From the NCBI GenBank assembly GCA_024640445.1, contig JAHEEZ010000104.1, forward strand, positions 1 to 11,758: 11,758 nucleotides of DNA. Direction: 5' to 3'. Positions 4,872 to 11,758 of this stretch are shown here, piece by piece. The position numbers and the translations under genes are program-made. Source of the stretch: Acidobacteriota bacterium. GTDB taxonomy: Bacteria > Acidobacteriota > Blastocatellia > Pyrinomonadales > Pyrinomonadaceae. Numbering within the stretch: position 1 is the first letter of the stretch; each line of letters starts with the position of its first letter. The notes beneath the pieces were generated by a model, which saw only the letters and a program-made list of their open reading frames with translations, had not been told where the DNA came from and made no database searches.

Positions 4872-7800
4872 ATGATACATAGGCTCATAGAACTGTCCCT
4901 GAAGAATCGCGGCATCGTGATCGTGGTGTTCAGCGTTCTCGCGTTGGCGGGTTACTGGGCGCTGGTCCATACGCCGATCGACGCCATACCCGACGTGTCT
5001 GAAAACCAGGTTATCGTGTTTACGGACTGGGCGGGCCGTTCGCCGCAGGAGGTAGAGGACCAGATCACCTATCCGTTGGTGACAAATCTCCAGGGCCTTC
5101 CGGGAGTTAAGGTCGTCCGCGCGAATTCGATGTTCAGTTTTTCGATGATCAACATCATCTTCGATGAAGGGATAGACCTTTACTGGGCAAGGACCCGCGT
5201 ACTCGAACGCCTAAATCTGGTCACCGCGCAGATGCCGGATGGTGTCACGCCGACCCTGGGTCCGGACGCGACGGGCGTAGGCCAGGTCTTCTGGTACACG
5301 ATCGAAAGCGAGAAGCTCAGTCTTCGTGAACTCAGGACTCTGCAGGATTGGTTCGTACGCTATCAACTCAATTCCGTGAAAGGCGTCGCGGAGGTCGCCG
5401 GCGTCGGAGGATTCGTCCAGCAATACCAGATCGATATCGATCCGATTGAGCTCCGTGGTTACGGACTCGCCTTATCGACCGTCATCGACGCTGTAAAGCG
5501 TTCGAACAATAACGTCGGTGGAAACGTGATCGAACAGTCCGGCCAATGGGCGGTCGTCCGCGGAGTTGGGCTGGTTGAATCCGTGAGCGATATTGAGGAC
5601 ATCGTCCTCGGATCTTCGAACGGAACCCCGATCTACGTGAAGAATGTAGCGAAAGTGAGTCTCGGCGACGCTTTCCGGGTCGGGGCGCTCGACAAGAACG
5701 GGAAGGAGGCAGTCGGCGGGGTCGTGATCGCACGGTACGGAGTTAACACCCCCGAGGTGATCGGCGCGATCAAGGAAAAGATCAAGCAGATCGAGGTCGG
5801 GCTTCCCGAGGGCGTGAAGATCGTCCCGTTCTATGACCGTACCGAGCTTGTGAATCGAGCTACATCGACCCTCAGGTGGACGCTGATCGAAGAACTGATA
5901 CTCGTCTCGCTAGCGCATATTTTCTTCCTGGCGCATTTCCGGTCGATACTCATTGTTTCGCTGCCCTTGCCCCTCGCCGTCCTGATGTCATTTCTGTTCA
6001 TGTATTTCATGGGCATCAGCTCGAACATCATGTCCCTGGCGGGAATCGCGATCGCGATCGGGGTATTGGTCGATGCGGGAATTGTCGTTACGGAGAACGC
6101 GTTTCGATACATCGAGAAGAACGGGATCGATACTTCTGACCGAAAGGCAGTCTGGAAAGCGGTTTTCAGGTCAACGAAGATAGTCGGAAGACCGGTGTTC
6201 TTTTCAATGGCGATAATCATTCTCGCCTTCATACCGGTCTTCGCCTTGGAAGGGCGCGAAGGGAAACTGTTCCATCCGCTAGCGTTTACAAAGACATTCG
6301 CGATGATCTCGGCGACGATAATCGCTGTCACGCTTGTGCCCGTTCTTTGCACTTTCCTCTTACGAGGCAAGATGCATTCTGAGGATTCAAACCCTCTGAT
6401 GCGCATCCTGCACAAGATCTACAAGCCGTTCCTGCTTTTTGCGCTGAACCACAAACTGGCCGCGGTACTCACGGCGCTGGCGCTTTTCTCCGGGGCGTTG
6501 TATCTCGCTTCCGGAATCGGTTCGGAGTTCATGCCCCCGCTCAATGAGGGCGACCTGATGTATATGCCTGTAACCGACCCGGCGGTCTCTATGGATGAAG
6601 CAATGAGGCAGATCCAGCATCAGGACGAGATCATCAAGTCATTTCCCGAAGTGGCCTGGGCGGTCGGTAAGGTCGGCAGAGCGGATACTTCCACCGATCC
6701 GGCTCCCGTGAATATGAACGAGACGATCATCCACCTAAAACCTGAAAGCGAGTGGCGAAAAGGAGTGACTCGAGAGTCGTTGGTGGAAGAGATGGATCGG
6801 GCTTTGAAGATGCCGGGCGTTACTAATATCTGGACCCAGCCGATCATAAACCGCATCGAGATGCTCGCCACCGGAATCCGTTCAGAGGTCGGGATCAAGA
6901 TCTTCGGGAGCGATCTGAAGACACTTGAGAAGCTCTCGCAGGACGTCGCGGCGGCGGTGAACGGAGTGGAAGGCGCGGCCGACGTCTATCCGGAAAAGGT
7001 GATCGGAACTCCCTACCTCGACATCGATATCGACCGCCAGGCGGCTGCCCGCTACGGGATAGATGTAGGGATGATCAACGACGCCGTCGAGAAGGGGATC
7101 GGTGAAACGAACCTCTCGGTGACGATCGAGGGACGAGAGAGATTTCCGATTCGCGTTCGATATGCCGGCGAGTTCCGGGACACTAAGGAAAATATTGGAA
7201 GGATCCCGATCGTAATGCCTGATGGAATGGCCATCCCGCTTTCACAGGTCGCGAATATCCGCACTGTTAACGGAGCTTCGATGATCGCCAGTGAAAACGG
7301 TCTGCTAAAGGGGACGGTATTGCTGAACGTGCGAGGCAGGGATGTCGGCTCGTTTGTAACAGAAGCCGATCGTGTGGTCAGAGAGAACGTCCCTTTGCCG
7401 GCAGGTTACTATTTCTCCTGGAGCGGATCTTTCGAAAATCAACTGCGCGCGAAACAACGCCTCCTCCTGGTCGTACCGATCGTGTTGCTCGTCATCTTCG
7501 GTCTTCTCTATCTGACTTACCGCTCGGCAGTGGAGGCGGCACACGTACTTCTTGCCGTGCCGTTCGCACTAACCGGCGGCGTGTATTTGCAATATCTACT
7601 TGGTTACAACTTCTCTGTAGCCGTCTGGGTCGGGTTCATCGCGCTGTTCGGAACTGCAGTCCAGACAGGGGTCGTGATGGTGATCTACCTGGAGGAAGCG
7701 GTCGATCAAAAACGCAAAGATCTCGGATACCTGGACCGTAAGGGATTGTTCGATGCTGTGGTGGAAGGAGCACTTCTGAGGCTAAGACCGAAGGTGATGA

Positions 7801-8030
7801 CCGTTTCGACGGTGGTTGCCGGACTGCTGCCGATCATGTGGAGCACCGGGACAGGATCCGACGTGATGCGCCCGCTCGCTACACCTGTGCTTGGCGGAAT
7901 GGTTTCGAGTCTTCTTCACGTTCTGATCGTGACGCCTGTGATCTTCTTCTGGATCCATGAGCGGCGCCTTGAGCGCGGAACGGTCGCCAGGGCGCCTGTC
8001 TCGATTGAGATTGAGGAGGACGCGATATGA
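4872..8030 (+). CDS. cusA: CusA-type HME-RND copper/silver efflux pump
   Basis: This 1052-residue inner-membrane pump uses the proton gradient to export metal ions through the envelope with its adaptor and channel partners. Alignment to E. coli CusA from memory holds throughout: N-terminal MIHRLIELSLKNRG, TPIDAIPDVSE (34-44), LGPDATGVG (129-137), LEGREGKLFHPLAFTKT (459-475) and LRPKVMTV (971-978). The three methionines of the CusA metal site correspond to M565 (GDLMYMP), M615 (APVNM) and M664 (RIEML), so Cu(I)/Ag(I) is the expected substrate. The proton-relay Asp (D401 in VLVDAGIV) and Lys (K974) are present, but CusA's Glu939 aligns with Q931. Both large periplasmic loops and the twelve membrane segments look intact. 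ATG 4872 is the first possible start: an in-frame TGA lies at 4851. It has no ribosome binding site, only a heptamer array. Confidence 0.96.
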   Translation: MIHRLIELSLKNRGIVIVVFSVLALAGYWALVHTPIDAIPDVSENQVIVFTDWAGRSPQEVEDQITYPLVTNLQGLPGVKVVRANSMFSFSMINIIFDEGIDLYWARTRVLERLNLVTAQMPDGVTPTLGPDATGVGQVFWYTIESEKLSLRELRTLQDWFVRYQLNSVKGVAEVAGVGGFVQQYQIDIDPIELRGYGLALSTVIDAVKRSNNNVGGNVIEQSGQWAVVRGVGLVESVSDIEDIVLGSSNGTPIYVKNVAKVSLGDAFRVGALDKNGKEAVGGVVIARYGVNTPEVIGAIKEKIKQIEVGLPEGVKIVPFYDRTELVNRATSTLRWTLIEELILVSLAHIFFLAHFRSILIVSLPLPLAVLMSFLFMYFMGISSNIMSLAGIAIAIGVLVDAGIVVTENAFRYIEKNGIDTSDRKAVWKAVFRSTKIVGRPVFFSMAIIILAFIPVFALEGREGKLFHPLAFTKTFAMISATIIAVTLVPVLCTFLLRGKMHSEDSNPLMRILHKIYKPFLLFALNHKLAAVLTALALFSGALYLASGIGSEFMPPLNEGDLMYMPVTDPAVSMDEAMRQIQHQDEIIKSFPEVAWAVGKVGRADTSTDPAPVNMNETIIHLKPESEWRKGVTRESLVEEMDRALKMPGVTNIWTQPIINRIEMLATGIRSEVGIKIFGSDLKTLEKLSQDVAAAVNGVEGAADVYPEKVIGTPYLDIDIDRQAAARYGIDVGMINDAVEKGIGETNLSVTIEGRERFPIRVRYAGEFRDTKENIGRIPIVMPDGMAIPLSQVANIRTVNGASMIASENGLLKGTVLLNVRGRDVGSFVTEADRVVRENVPLPAGYYFSWSGSFENQLRAKQRLLLVVPIVLLVIFGLLYLTYRSAVEAAHVLLAVPFALTGGVYLQYLLGYNFSVAVWVGFIALFGTAVQTGVVMVIYLEEAVDQKRKDLGYLDRKGLFDAVVEGALLRLRPKVMTVSTVVAGLLPIMWSTGTGSDVMRPLATPVLGGMVSSLLHVLIVTPVIFFWIHERRLERGTVARAPVSIEIEEDAI
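8013..8019 (+). promoter_or_regulatory. Strong ribosome binding site inside the end of cusA
   Basis: GAGGAGG ends 7 nt before ATG 8027. It overlaps the last codons of cusA (encoding EIEEDAI). Together with the ATGA overlap of stop and start it indicates translational coupling of pump and channel. Confidence 0.85.
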
Positions 8031-9322
8031 GAACGATCAGAATCAGCACATTGATCGCGTTCGTCCTTTTATTGATTGCCGTCCCGGCGCTTGCCCAGGT
8101 TTCGGGGACCGCTGTGAACTCATCGCTCGGAAGATACGTCGACTCGGTGAACGGTACGACGGCGAACGATGCCGTTCGGATCGCGCTGGACGGCAATGAT
8201 GACCTCATGGCGATGAAGAAAGAAGCCGAAGCGGCCGGAGTTCTGATCGGGCAGGCGTCGCAGAGAGAGCGCACTTCCGTCGGTTTCGAAAGCCGCCAGC
8301 AGGTCGGCGGAGGAAGGAACCGCTCGATGGTGGTCGGATCGATCCCGCTCGAACTTGGCGGCAGGATCGGGGCCAGAAAAGAGGTCGCGAAACGTGAGGC
8401 TGAGTTCGCGCAAAGGATGTTCGAAGAGAAAGAGAGGCTTTTGGCTTCAGACGTAAGGGAGAAGTTTGGTCGGACGCTAGCGTTGGCGTACAAGCTAAAG
8501 GTCACCGAAGACGTTCTGAAATTCGTGACCGAAACCTATGAACTTGTGCGGGAGAACGTCCGCGAAGGCGATAAGGCACCTCTTGAGGAAAACATGATTC
8601 TCGTTGAGCTAAACCGGCTTCGCTCGATGCGGGAAAAGGACGAGGGCGGTGTCCGGATCTCGATCCTTGAACTCAAAAATCTGATGGGTCTGGGACCGGA
8701 AAGCCCTCTGGTGCTTAAGGGTGACTTCGAGAATCTGGTCGAGCCTCTGCCGTCATTGCGGATCGCGACAGATGTCGCGCTTCAGCGCCGGACCGATCTT
8801 CAGGTGCTTCGCGCTTCAGAGGCGTTCGCCGATGCAAGGATCGAACAGCAAAAGAGCGAGGGAAAGGTCGATGCCTCGGTGAACCTCGGTTATGAACGAA
8901 TGACCGAGAACTTCCCCGGCAGGGGTGACCATATGGTTATCTTCGGCTTCTCGATCAAACTTCCGTATTGGAATGGCAACCGTGATGCGATCGAAGCGGC
9001 GGTTCTGGACAAAGAAGCTTCCGAGAAACGGCTTGCATTTGGCGAACTCATTGTCAGACGCGAGGTCGCATCGGCATTCGCGCGTTACGAGTTTGCCGCA
9101 AAGGCGCTGGAAATATTCCGTGTCGGAGTAACCGGTGAGGCGTTTCGCAATCTCGAAGTGATCCGCCAGACTTACGAATTCGGCGGTTCGTCATTGATCG
9201 ACTATCTGGGAGAGCAAAGGCGATACGTCGATTATCAGTCCGGTCTTATCGACGCCCAACTCGAGGTCTATCTCTCGAAAGTGGAGTTGATGAAAGCGGG
9301 AAATGAGCCTGGGTTGAAGTAA
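8027..9322 (+). CDS. TolC/CzcC-family outer-membrane efflux channel
   Basis: This is the outer-membrane channel of the tripartite exporter. The 431-residue precursor has a signal peptide (MRTIRISTLIAFVLLLIAVPALA, cut before Q24). The body is two repeats of the OEP type, rich in helical, charged heptads (about 45-230 and 250-425). Each half has a beta-hairpin-like stretch: VGFESRQQVGG...SIPLELGGR near 85-110, and VNLGYERMTE...FGFSIKLPYWNGNRD near 285-318. It is short for TolC but normal for CzcC/CusC relatives. It carries no N-terminal lipobox Cys, unlike CusC. It overlaps cusA by 4 nt (ATGA), so the two are co-translated. Metal specificity is not set by this subunit; it is named by neighbours. 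Confidence 0.93.
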   Translation: MRTIRISTLIAFVLLLIAVPALAQVSGTAVNSSLGRYVDSVNGTTANDAVRIALDGNDDLMAMKKEAEAAGVLIGQASQRERTSVGFESRQQVGGGRNRSMVVGSIPLELGGRIGARKEVAKREAEFAQRMFEEKERLLASDVREKFGRTLALAYKLKVTEDVLKFVTETYELVRENVREGDKAPLEENMILVELNRLRSMREKDEGGVRISILELKNLMGLGPESPLVLKGDFENLVEPLPSLRIATDVALQRRTDLQVLRASEAFADARIEQQKSEGKVDASVNLGYERMTENFPGRGDHMVIFGFSIKLPYWNGNRDAIEAAVLDKEASEKRLAFGELIVRREVASAFARYEFAAKALEIFRVGVTGEAFRNLEVIRQTYEFGGSSLIDYLGEQRRYVDYQSGLIDAQLEVYLSKVELMKAGNEPGLK

Positions 9323-9423
9323 GGAGACAGGAAACGAGTGACGGTAGGATCATAGGGGCAGGGCTTGTCCCTGCCCGTGAGCGAAGAGAATCTGTCACTA
9401 GCCGAAGCGTAAGCGGGACCCCT
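9323..9423. repeat. Repeat-bearing gap: strong hairpin plus REP-like fragments
   Basis: Right after the channel stop, AGACAGGAAA is the reverse complement of the TCTCCTG/CCTGTCT heptamer family seen at 3629. A perfect 8-bp stem GGGCAGGG/CCCTGCCC (9356-9363 and 9369-9376, loop of 5) follows, then GTGAGCGAAG and AGCCGAAGCGTAAGCGGG, similar in style to the palindromes at 3257 and 3535. AGTGAC (9337-9342) and GTCACT (9394-9399) bracket the hairpin. No T-run follows the stem, so it is more likely an inserted repeat, or an mRNA-stabilising hairpin, than a terminator. Confidence 0.65.
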
Positions 9424-9450
9424 TTGTGGAGTCTGACACTTTAATTAGCT

Positions 9451-10977
9451 ATGAAAGAAGAATTCGAAGATATCGACGAAACACCTCTTGGTGAACCGGA
9501 GGAACCCCGGCGGAAAATATCGAAGCCGATGATGGCAGGCGCGCTCGCGCTGATAGTCGTTGTTGCTTTTGGAGCTTGGTACTTTTTCGGTGGCGGCAGC
9601 TCCGGGAAGCCGGTCGCGACTCCGAAGGACACCTCGTTCGGAAGGTCGAATGAAGGGACTTCGACTGCGCTGGCTTCGGACCAGAAGATAACCTTGACCG
9701 ATGACCAGCTTAAAGCGGCGGGGCTTGAATTCACGACCATCGGCGAGACGCTCGCCGATGTGTCGGCGACAGGATCCACAGCTGGTGTCGTCCAGGAGAA
9801 TGAATATGGGGCCACACCTGTGATCTCCCTGGTAGGCGGGGTTGTGAAAGAGATCTACCCGGAGCTTGGTGAGTTTGTTAAGCGCGGCGAAACAATAGCC
9901 GTAGTTTCCAGCGATGAGCTCGCGGCAGCGGAGTCGCGTTATCTTTCGTTGAAAGCTGATCTTGAGGAAGCGGAAAAACGCTACCAAAGGGCGATCAAGC
10001 TTAGCGATATTTCCGAGGAGAGCCGGAACGAACTGGATCGCACAACTGCGAACCTGCGCGCCGCCGAGGCGGCTATTGCGGAGAAAAGGAGTAATTTTGA
10101 GCGATCGAAAAAGTTGGTTGATATAGGATCTGTAAGCAAAAGAGAGCACGAGAAAGTGACGACCGATTTCGAGACGGCGAGGGCGAATCTTGTCGAGGCC
10201 CAAAACAGATTCACCCGCGCCAGGAAGCTTCTTGAGATCGATCCTGCAAGAAACAACGAGGTCGATCAGTACCTGACAAAGGTGAGGAACGTTCAGGCTG
10301 AAACCGCAGCGCAAAGAGAGAGACTGCTCGTTCTGGGCTTGCCTTCGGAAAAGATCGGAGCGTTGAAGAGTGCTTCACAGGTCAGCGCTCTCTTGCCGAT
10401 CGTCGCTCCGATCGCAGGCACGGTCACGGACCGGAAGATCAATCGTGGCGAAGTCGTATCCGCGAACTCGGAGATCGTGAGGGTTACCGACCTTTCAACG
10501 GTTTGGGTGATCGGACAGGTTTATGAGAAGGATCTCGGCAAGATCAAGACGGGCAGCGGCGCCAGCGTCCGAACCGATTCTTATCCTGGCGAATTGTTTC
10601 GCGGAAACGTGACATACATCGATCCGTCGCTGGATATGAAAACAAGGACGGCTAAAGCGAGGATCGAACTGGCGAATCCCGGAGGCCGTCTGAAGATCGG
10701 AATGTACGTCAATGTCGCGTACTCGATGCTGGGTGGTTCCGAAAAGACGTCGCCATTGATTCCAAAGGCCGCAGTTCAGACCATCGGAAACAGCAAGGTG
10801 GTCTTCCTGGCGACAAAGGAACCGAATGTCTTCATTCTCAGAGAGGTCCGGCTCGCCGAGGAAAGAGATGGCGCATTTCCGGCACTTGAAGGTGTGTTCG
10901 TCGGTGACAAGGTTGTGACGAACGGAAGTTTTCTCTTGAGGGCTGAGTGGCTGAAAACGAATTCTGAAACACTGTGA
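9451..10977 (+). CDS. cusB: RND periplasmic adaptor (membrane fusion protein), CusB/CzcB type
   Basis: The adaptor links the pump to the channel across the periplasm. The 508-residue protein has an acidic cytoplasmic start, one membrane anchor (about 28-47), a Gly/Ser/Pro linker, then a split lipoyl domain (VISLVGGVVKEIYPELGEFVKRGE at 124-146, and IVAPIAGTVTDRKINRGEVV at 317-336). Between these lies a long helical hairpin (about 153-295, rich in A, E, K, R). A beta-barrel (WVIGQVYEKDLGKIKTG...) and a membrane-proximal domain end the chain. The Met residues used by E. coli CusB for metal are not evident at its N-terminus. ATG 9451 is bounded by an in-frame TAA at 9442; GGAG at 9428-9431 is too far to serve as its ribosome binding site. 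The order pump-channel-adaptor differs from E. coli cusCFBA. Symbol given by context. Confidence 0.93.
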   Translation: MKEEFEDIDETPLGEPEEPRRKISKPMMAGALALIVVVAFGAWYFFGGGSSGKPVATPKDTSFGRSNEGTSTALASDQKITLTDDQLKAAGLEFTTIGETLADVSATGSTAGVVQENEYGATPVISLVGGVVKEIYPELGEFVKRGETIAVVSSDELAAAESRYLSLKADLEEAEKRYQRAIKLSDISEESRNELDRTTANLRAAEAAIAEKRSNFERSKKLVDIGSVSKREHEKVTTDFETARANLVEAQNRFTRARKLLEIDPARNNEVDQYLTKVRNVQAETAAQRERLLVLGLPSEKIGALKSASQVSALLPIVAPIAGTVTDRKINRGEVVSANSEIVRVTDLSTVWVIGQVYEKDLGKIKTGSGASVRTDSYPGELFRGNVTYIDPSLDMKTRTAKARIELANPGGRLKIGMYVNVAYSMLGGSEKTSPLIPKAAVQTIGNSKVVFLATKEPNVFILREVRLAEERDGAFPALEGVFVGDKVVTNGSFLLRAEWLKTNSETL

Positions 10978-10989
10978 GGGATCAGATCC

Positions 10990-11448
10990 TCATCTCCAGC
11001 TATGTGGTTCCGGAGGTACCGGATCACCCGTGCGGGTCTCCCATTCGGCTTTGTGTGCAGGATCGAATTGATCGCCGCTTCCGAGTCCCCGGTAGTAATC
11101 ATTTTCCCCGGGCACCTCTCGCCAAATATTCAAATACCAGTAGATCGGCATTGCAAAAAGACCGCCGAGGAAAAGCGCGATCGTCCAGATGATCTTCTGG
11201 TCTTTGCCGACCCGGTCGTTCTTGAACACATTGACGATGTAAAAGATCTGGAGGCCGATGATCAGGAAAATGGTGAGGAAGTGGATCAGCATCACGAAGA
11301 GAAACAACATTGCGTAAATACCCTGAAGACTTCCTCCATCTCCGGGGCCGGCTGCTATGGTCGCGACAATGAACATGAAGAACATTATGAAATAGGCGAA
11401 CGGCCACACGGTCGCGATCCCTAGGACTTTTTTCCAGAATTTGCTCAT
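10990..11448 (-). CDS. Small integral membrane protein of unknown function
   Basis: I do not recognise this family. The 152-residue product has three long hydrophobic stretches: about 8-33 (VLGIATVWPFAYFIMFFMF...), 44-75 (a long one, perhaps two short helices) and 86-109 (IIWTIALFLGGLFAMPIYWYLNIW). Between the last two is a charged loop FKNDRVGKDQK. The C-terminal 40 residues are hydrophilic, with no cysteines or metal motifs. The stretch DQKIIWTIALFLGG...PIYWYL recalls the short N-terminal membrane domain seen in front of some cardiolipin-synthase-like proteins (PLDc_N), but without a catalytic domain. The start ATG at 11448 has only GGTGAG close in front of it. It is transcribed toward the adaptor gene, with only 12 nt between the two stop codons, and need not be linked with the efflux genes. 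Confidence 0.78.
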   Translation of the reverse strand: MSKFWKKVLGIATVWPFAYFIMFFMFIVATIAAGPGDGGSLQGIYAMLFLFVMLIHFLTIFLIIGLQIFYIVNVFKNDRVGKDQKIIWTIALFLGGLFAMPIYWYLNIWREVPGENDYYRGLGSGDQFDPAHKAEWETRTGDPVPPEPHSWR

Positions 11449-11493
11449 TCACTCACCATTGTTCTCTTAGTTCATTACCTTACTACGAAGAAC

Positions 11494-11535
11494 GGAGCGC
11501 GGTGTTCAGGCCGAAGGATTTGCGAACACCGCTCC
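11494..11535 (-). terminator. Hairpin over the end of the deformylase gene, possible terminator
   Basis: GGAGCGCGGTGTTC (11494-11507) and GAACACCGCTCC (11524-11535) pair over 12 bp with a 2-nt bulge, around a 16-nt loop. The stem overlaps the stop codon and last codons of the deformylase. On the minus strand it is followed by GTTCTTCGTAG, only moderately T-rich, so termination is possible but not certain. Confidence 0.45.
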
Positions 11536-11758
11536 GGGAATCTTGTCGCGTTCGCTCTGCAGTGCGAAAGATGATCCGTCGATAGCCCTGGAGACCGCCA
11601 ATATGCCGTCGAGGTGATCGATCTCATGTTGTAGCAACTCGGAAAACAGGCCATCGATCCGCTTCGTCTGGTTCTTCCAGTTCTCGTCTCGCCAGGTCAT
11701 CGTAAACGAAACGTACCTGCGCACTTTAACGAGTAGGTCCGGAAAGCTCATACAATCG
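11506..11758 (-). CDS. Peptide deformylase-like protein, 5' part outside the window
   Basis: Peptide deformylase removes the formyl group from the N-terminal Met of new proteins, using a metal held by one Cys and two His. The visible C-terminal 83 residues end at a TGA at 11506-11508. They carry motif 3 as LLQHEIDHLDG, with both metal-binding His and the catalytic Glu (HEIDH at about 11614-11628). The frame stays open to the window edge: before the ATG at 11751 come codons for Asp and Cys, giving DCMSFP, which fits motif 2 (usually EGCLS-P) with the metal-binding Cys. The Met at 11751 is therefore internal, not the start. The Asp in place of the usual Gly before Cys, and FPDLLVKVRR after it, suggest a divergent class of deformylase. 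Whether it is the main def or a second copy cannot be told here. Confidence 0.85.
   Translation of the reverse strand, partial: DCMSFPDLLVKVRRYVSFTMTWRDENWKNQTKRIDGLFSELLQHEIDHLDGILAVSRAIDGSSFALQSERDKIPGAVFANPSA

Noticed and set aside
7879..8505. 208-codon open frame on the minus strand across the pump-channel junction
   Set aside because: It lies wholly antisense to two well-supported genes and has no recognisable motif or ribosome binding site. Long antisense frames are common in GC-rich genes.
9356..9376. Intrinsic terminator ending the pump-channel operon
   Set aside because: The stem is perfect, but the sequence after it is GTGAGCGAAG, with no U-tract.
10976..10992. Two-way terminator between the convergent adaptor and membrane-protein genes
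   Set aside because: Only about six base pairs with a bulge and a 3-nt loop, and no T-run on either side.

Overview
The window looks like a piece of a moderately GC-rich Gram-negative chromosome. It carries a housekeeping GMP synthase, a DASS-family carboxylate or sulfate transporter, a complete tripartite copper/silver-type efflux system with two small exported companion proteins, an uncharacterised membrane protein and the end of a peptide deformylase. The tripartite pump implies an outer membrane. Gene style, together with intergenic DNA full of short heptamer and palindromic repeats, would fit Acidobacteriota (Blastocatellia). That assignment is inference from general impression, not proof.

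Layout: guaA enters from the left edge (5' end missing) and stops at 1279. A 167-nt gap with an inverted repeat and a heptamer array leads to a TTG-started DASS transporter (1447-2973). From 2974 to about 3714 I see no convincing gene; the second two thirds is a mosaic of near-identical repeats, REP-like palindromes and 7-bp tandem repeats. A good sigma-70-type promoter (3687-3716) then opens the metal region, all on the + strand: a secreted Cys-rich small protein (3715-4104), a Met-rich YtkA/FixH-like lipoprotein (4307-4732), a CusA-type HME-RND pump (4872-8030), a TolC/CzcC-type outer-membrane channel overlapping it by 4 nt (8027-9322), a repeat-bearing gap, and the membrane-fusion adaptor (9451-10977). 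Two minus-strand genes follow: a small membrane protein (10990-11448) and a peptide deformylase-like protein cut by the right edge (11506-11758).

How the genes work together: the pump, adaptor and channel should form one trans-envelope complex. The three methionines of the CusA substrate site are conserved (M565, M615, M664), which points to Cu(I)/Ag(I) rather than Zn/Co/Cd. The Met-rich lipoprotein and the Cys-rich exported protein are plausible periplasmic copper handlers for this pump. No metal-sensing regulator is present in the window.

The least ordinary signal lies between the genes. Nearly all the longer gaps are built from in-phase 7-bp units. Two of these tracts, upstream of the transporter and of cusA, share a 20-mer (19/20) lying exactly 29 nt before each start codon. 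Both are preceded by an 18-bp inverted repeat with a single G-T mismatch.
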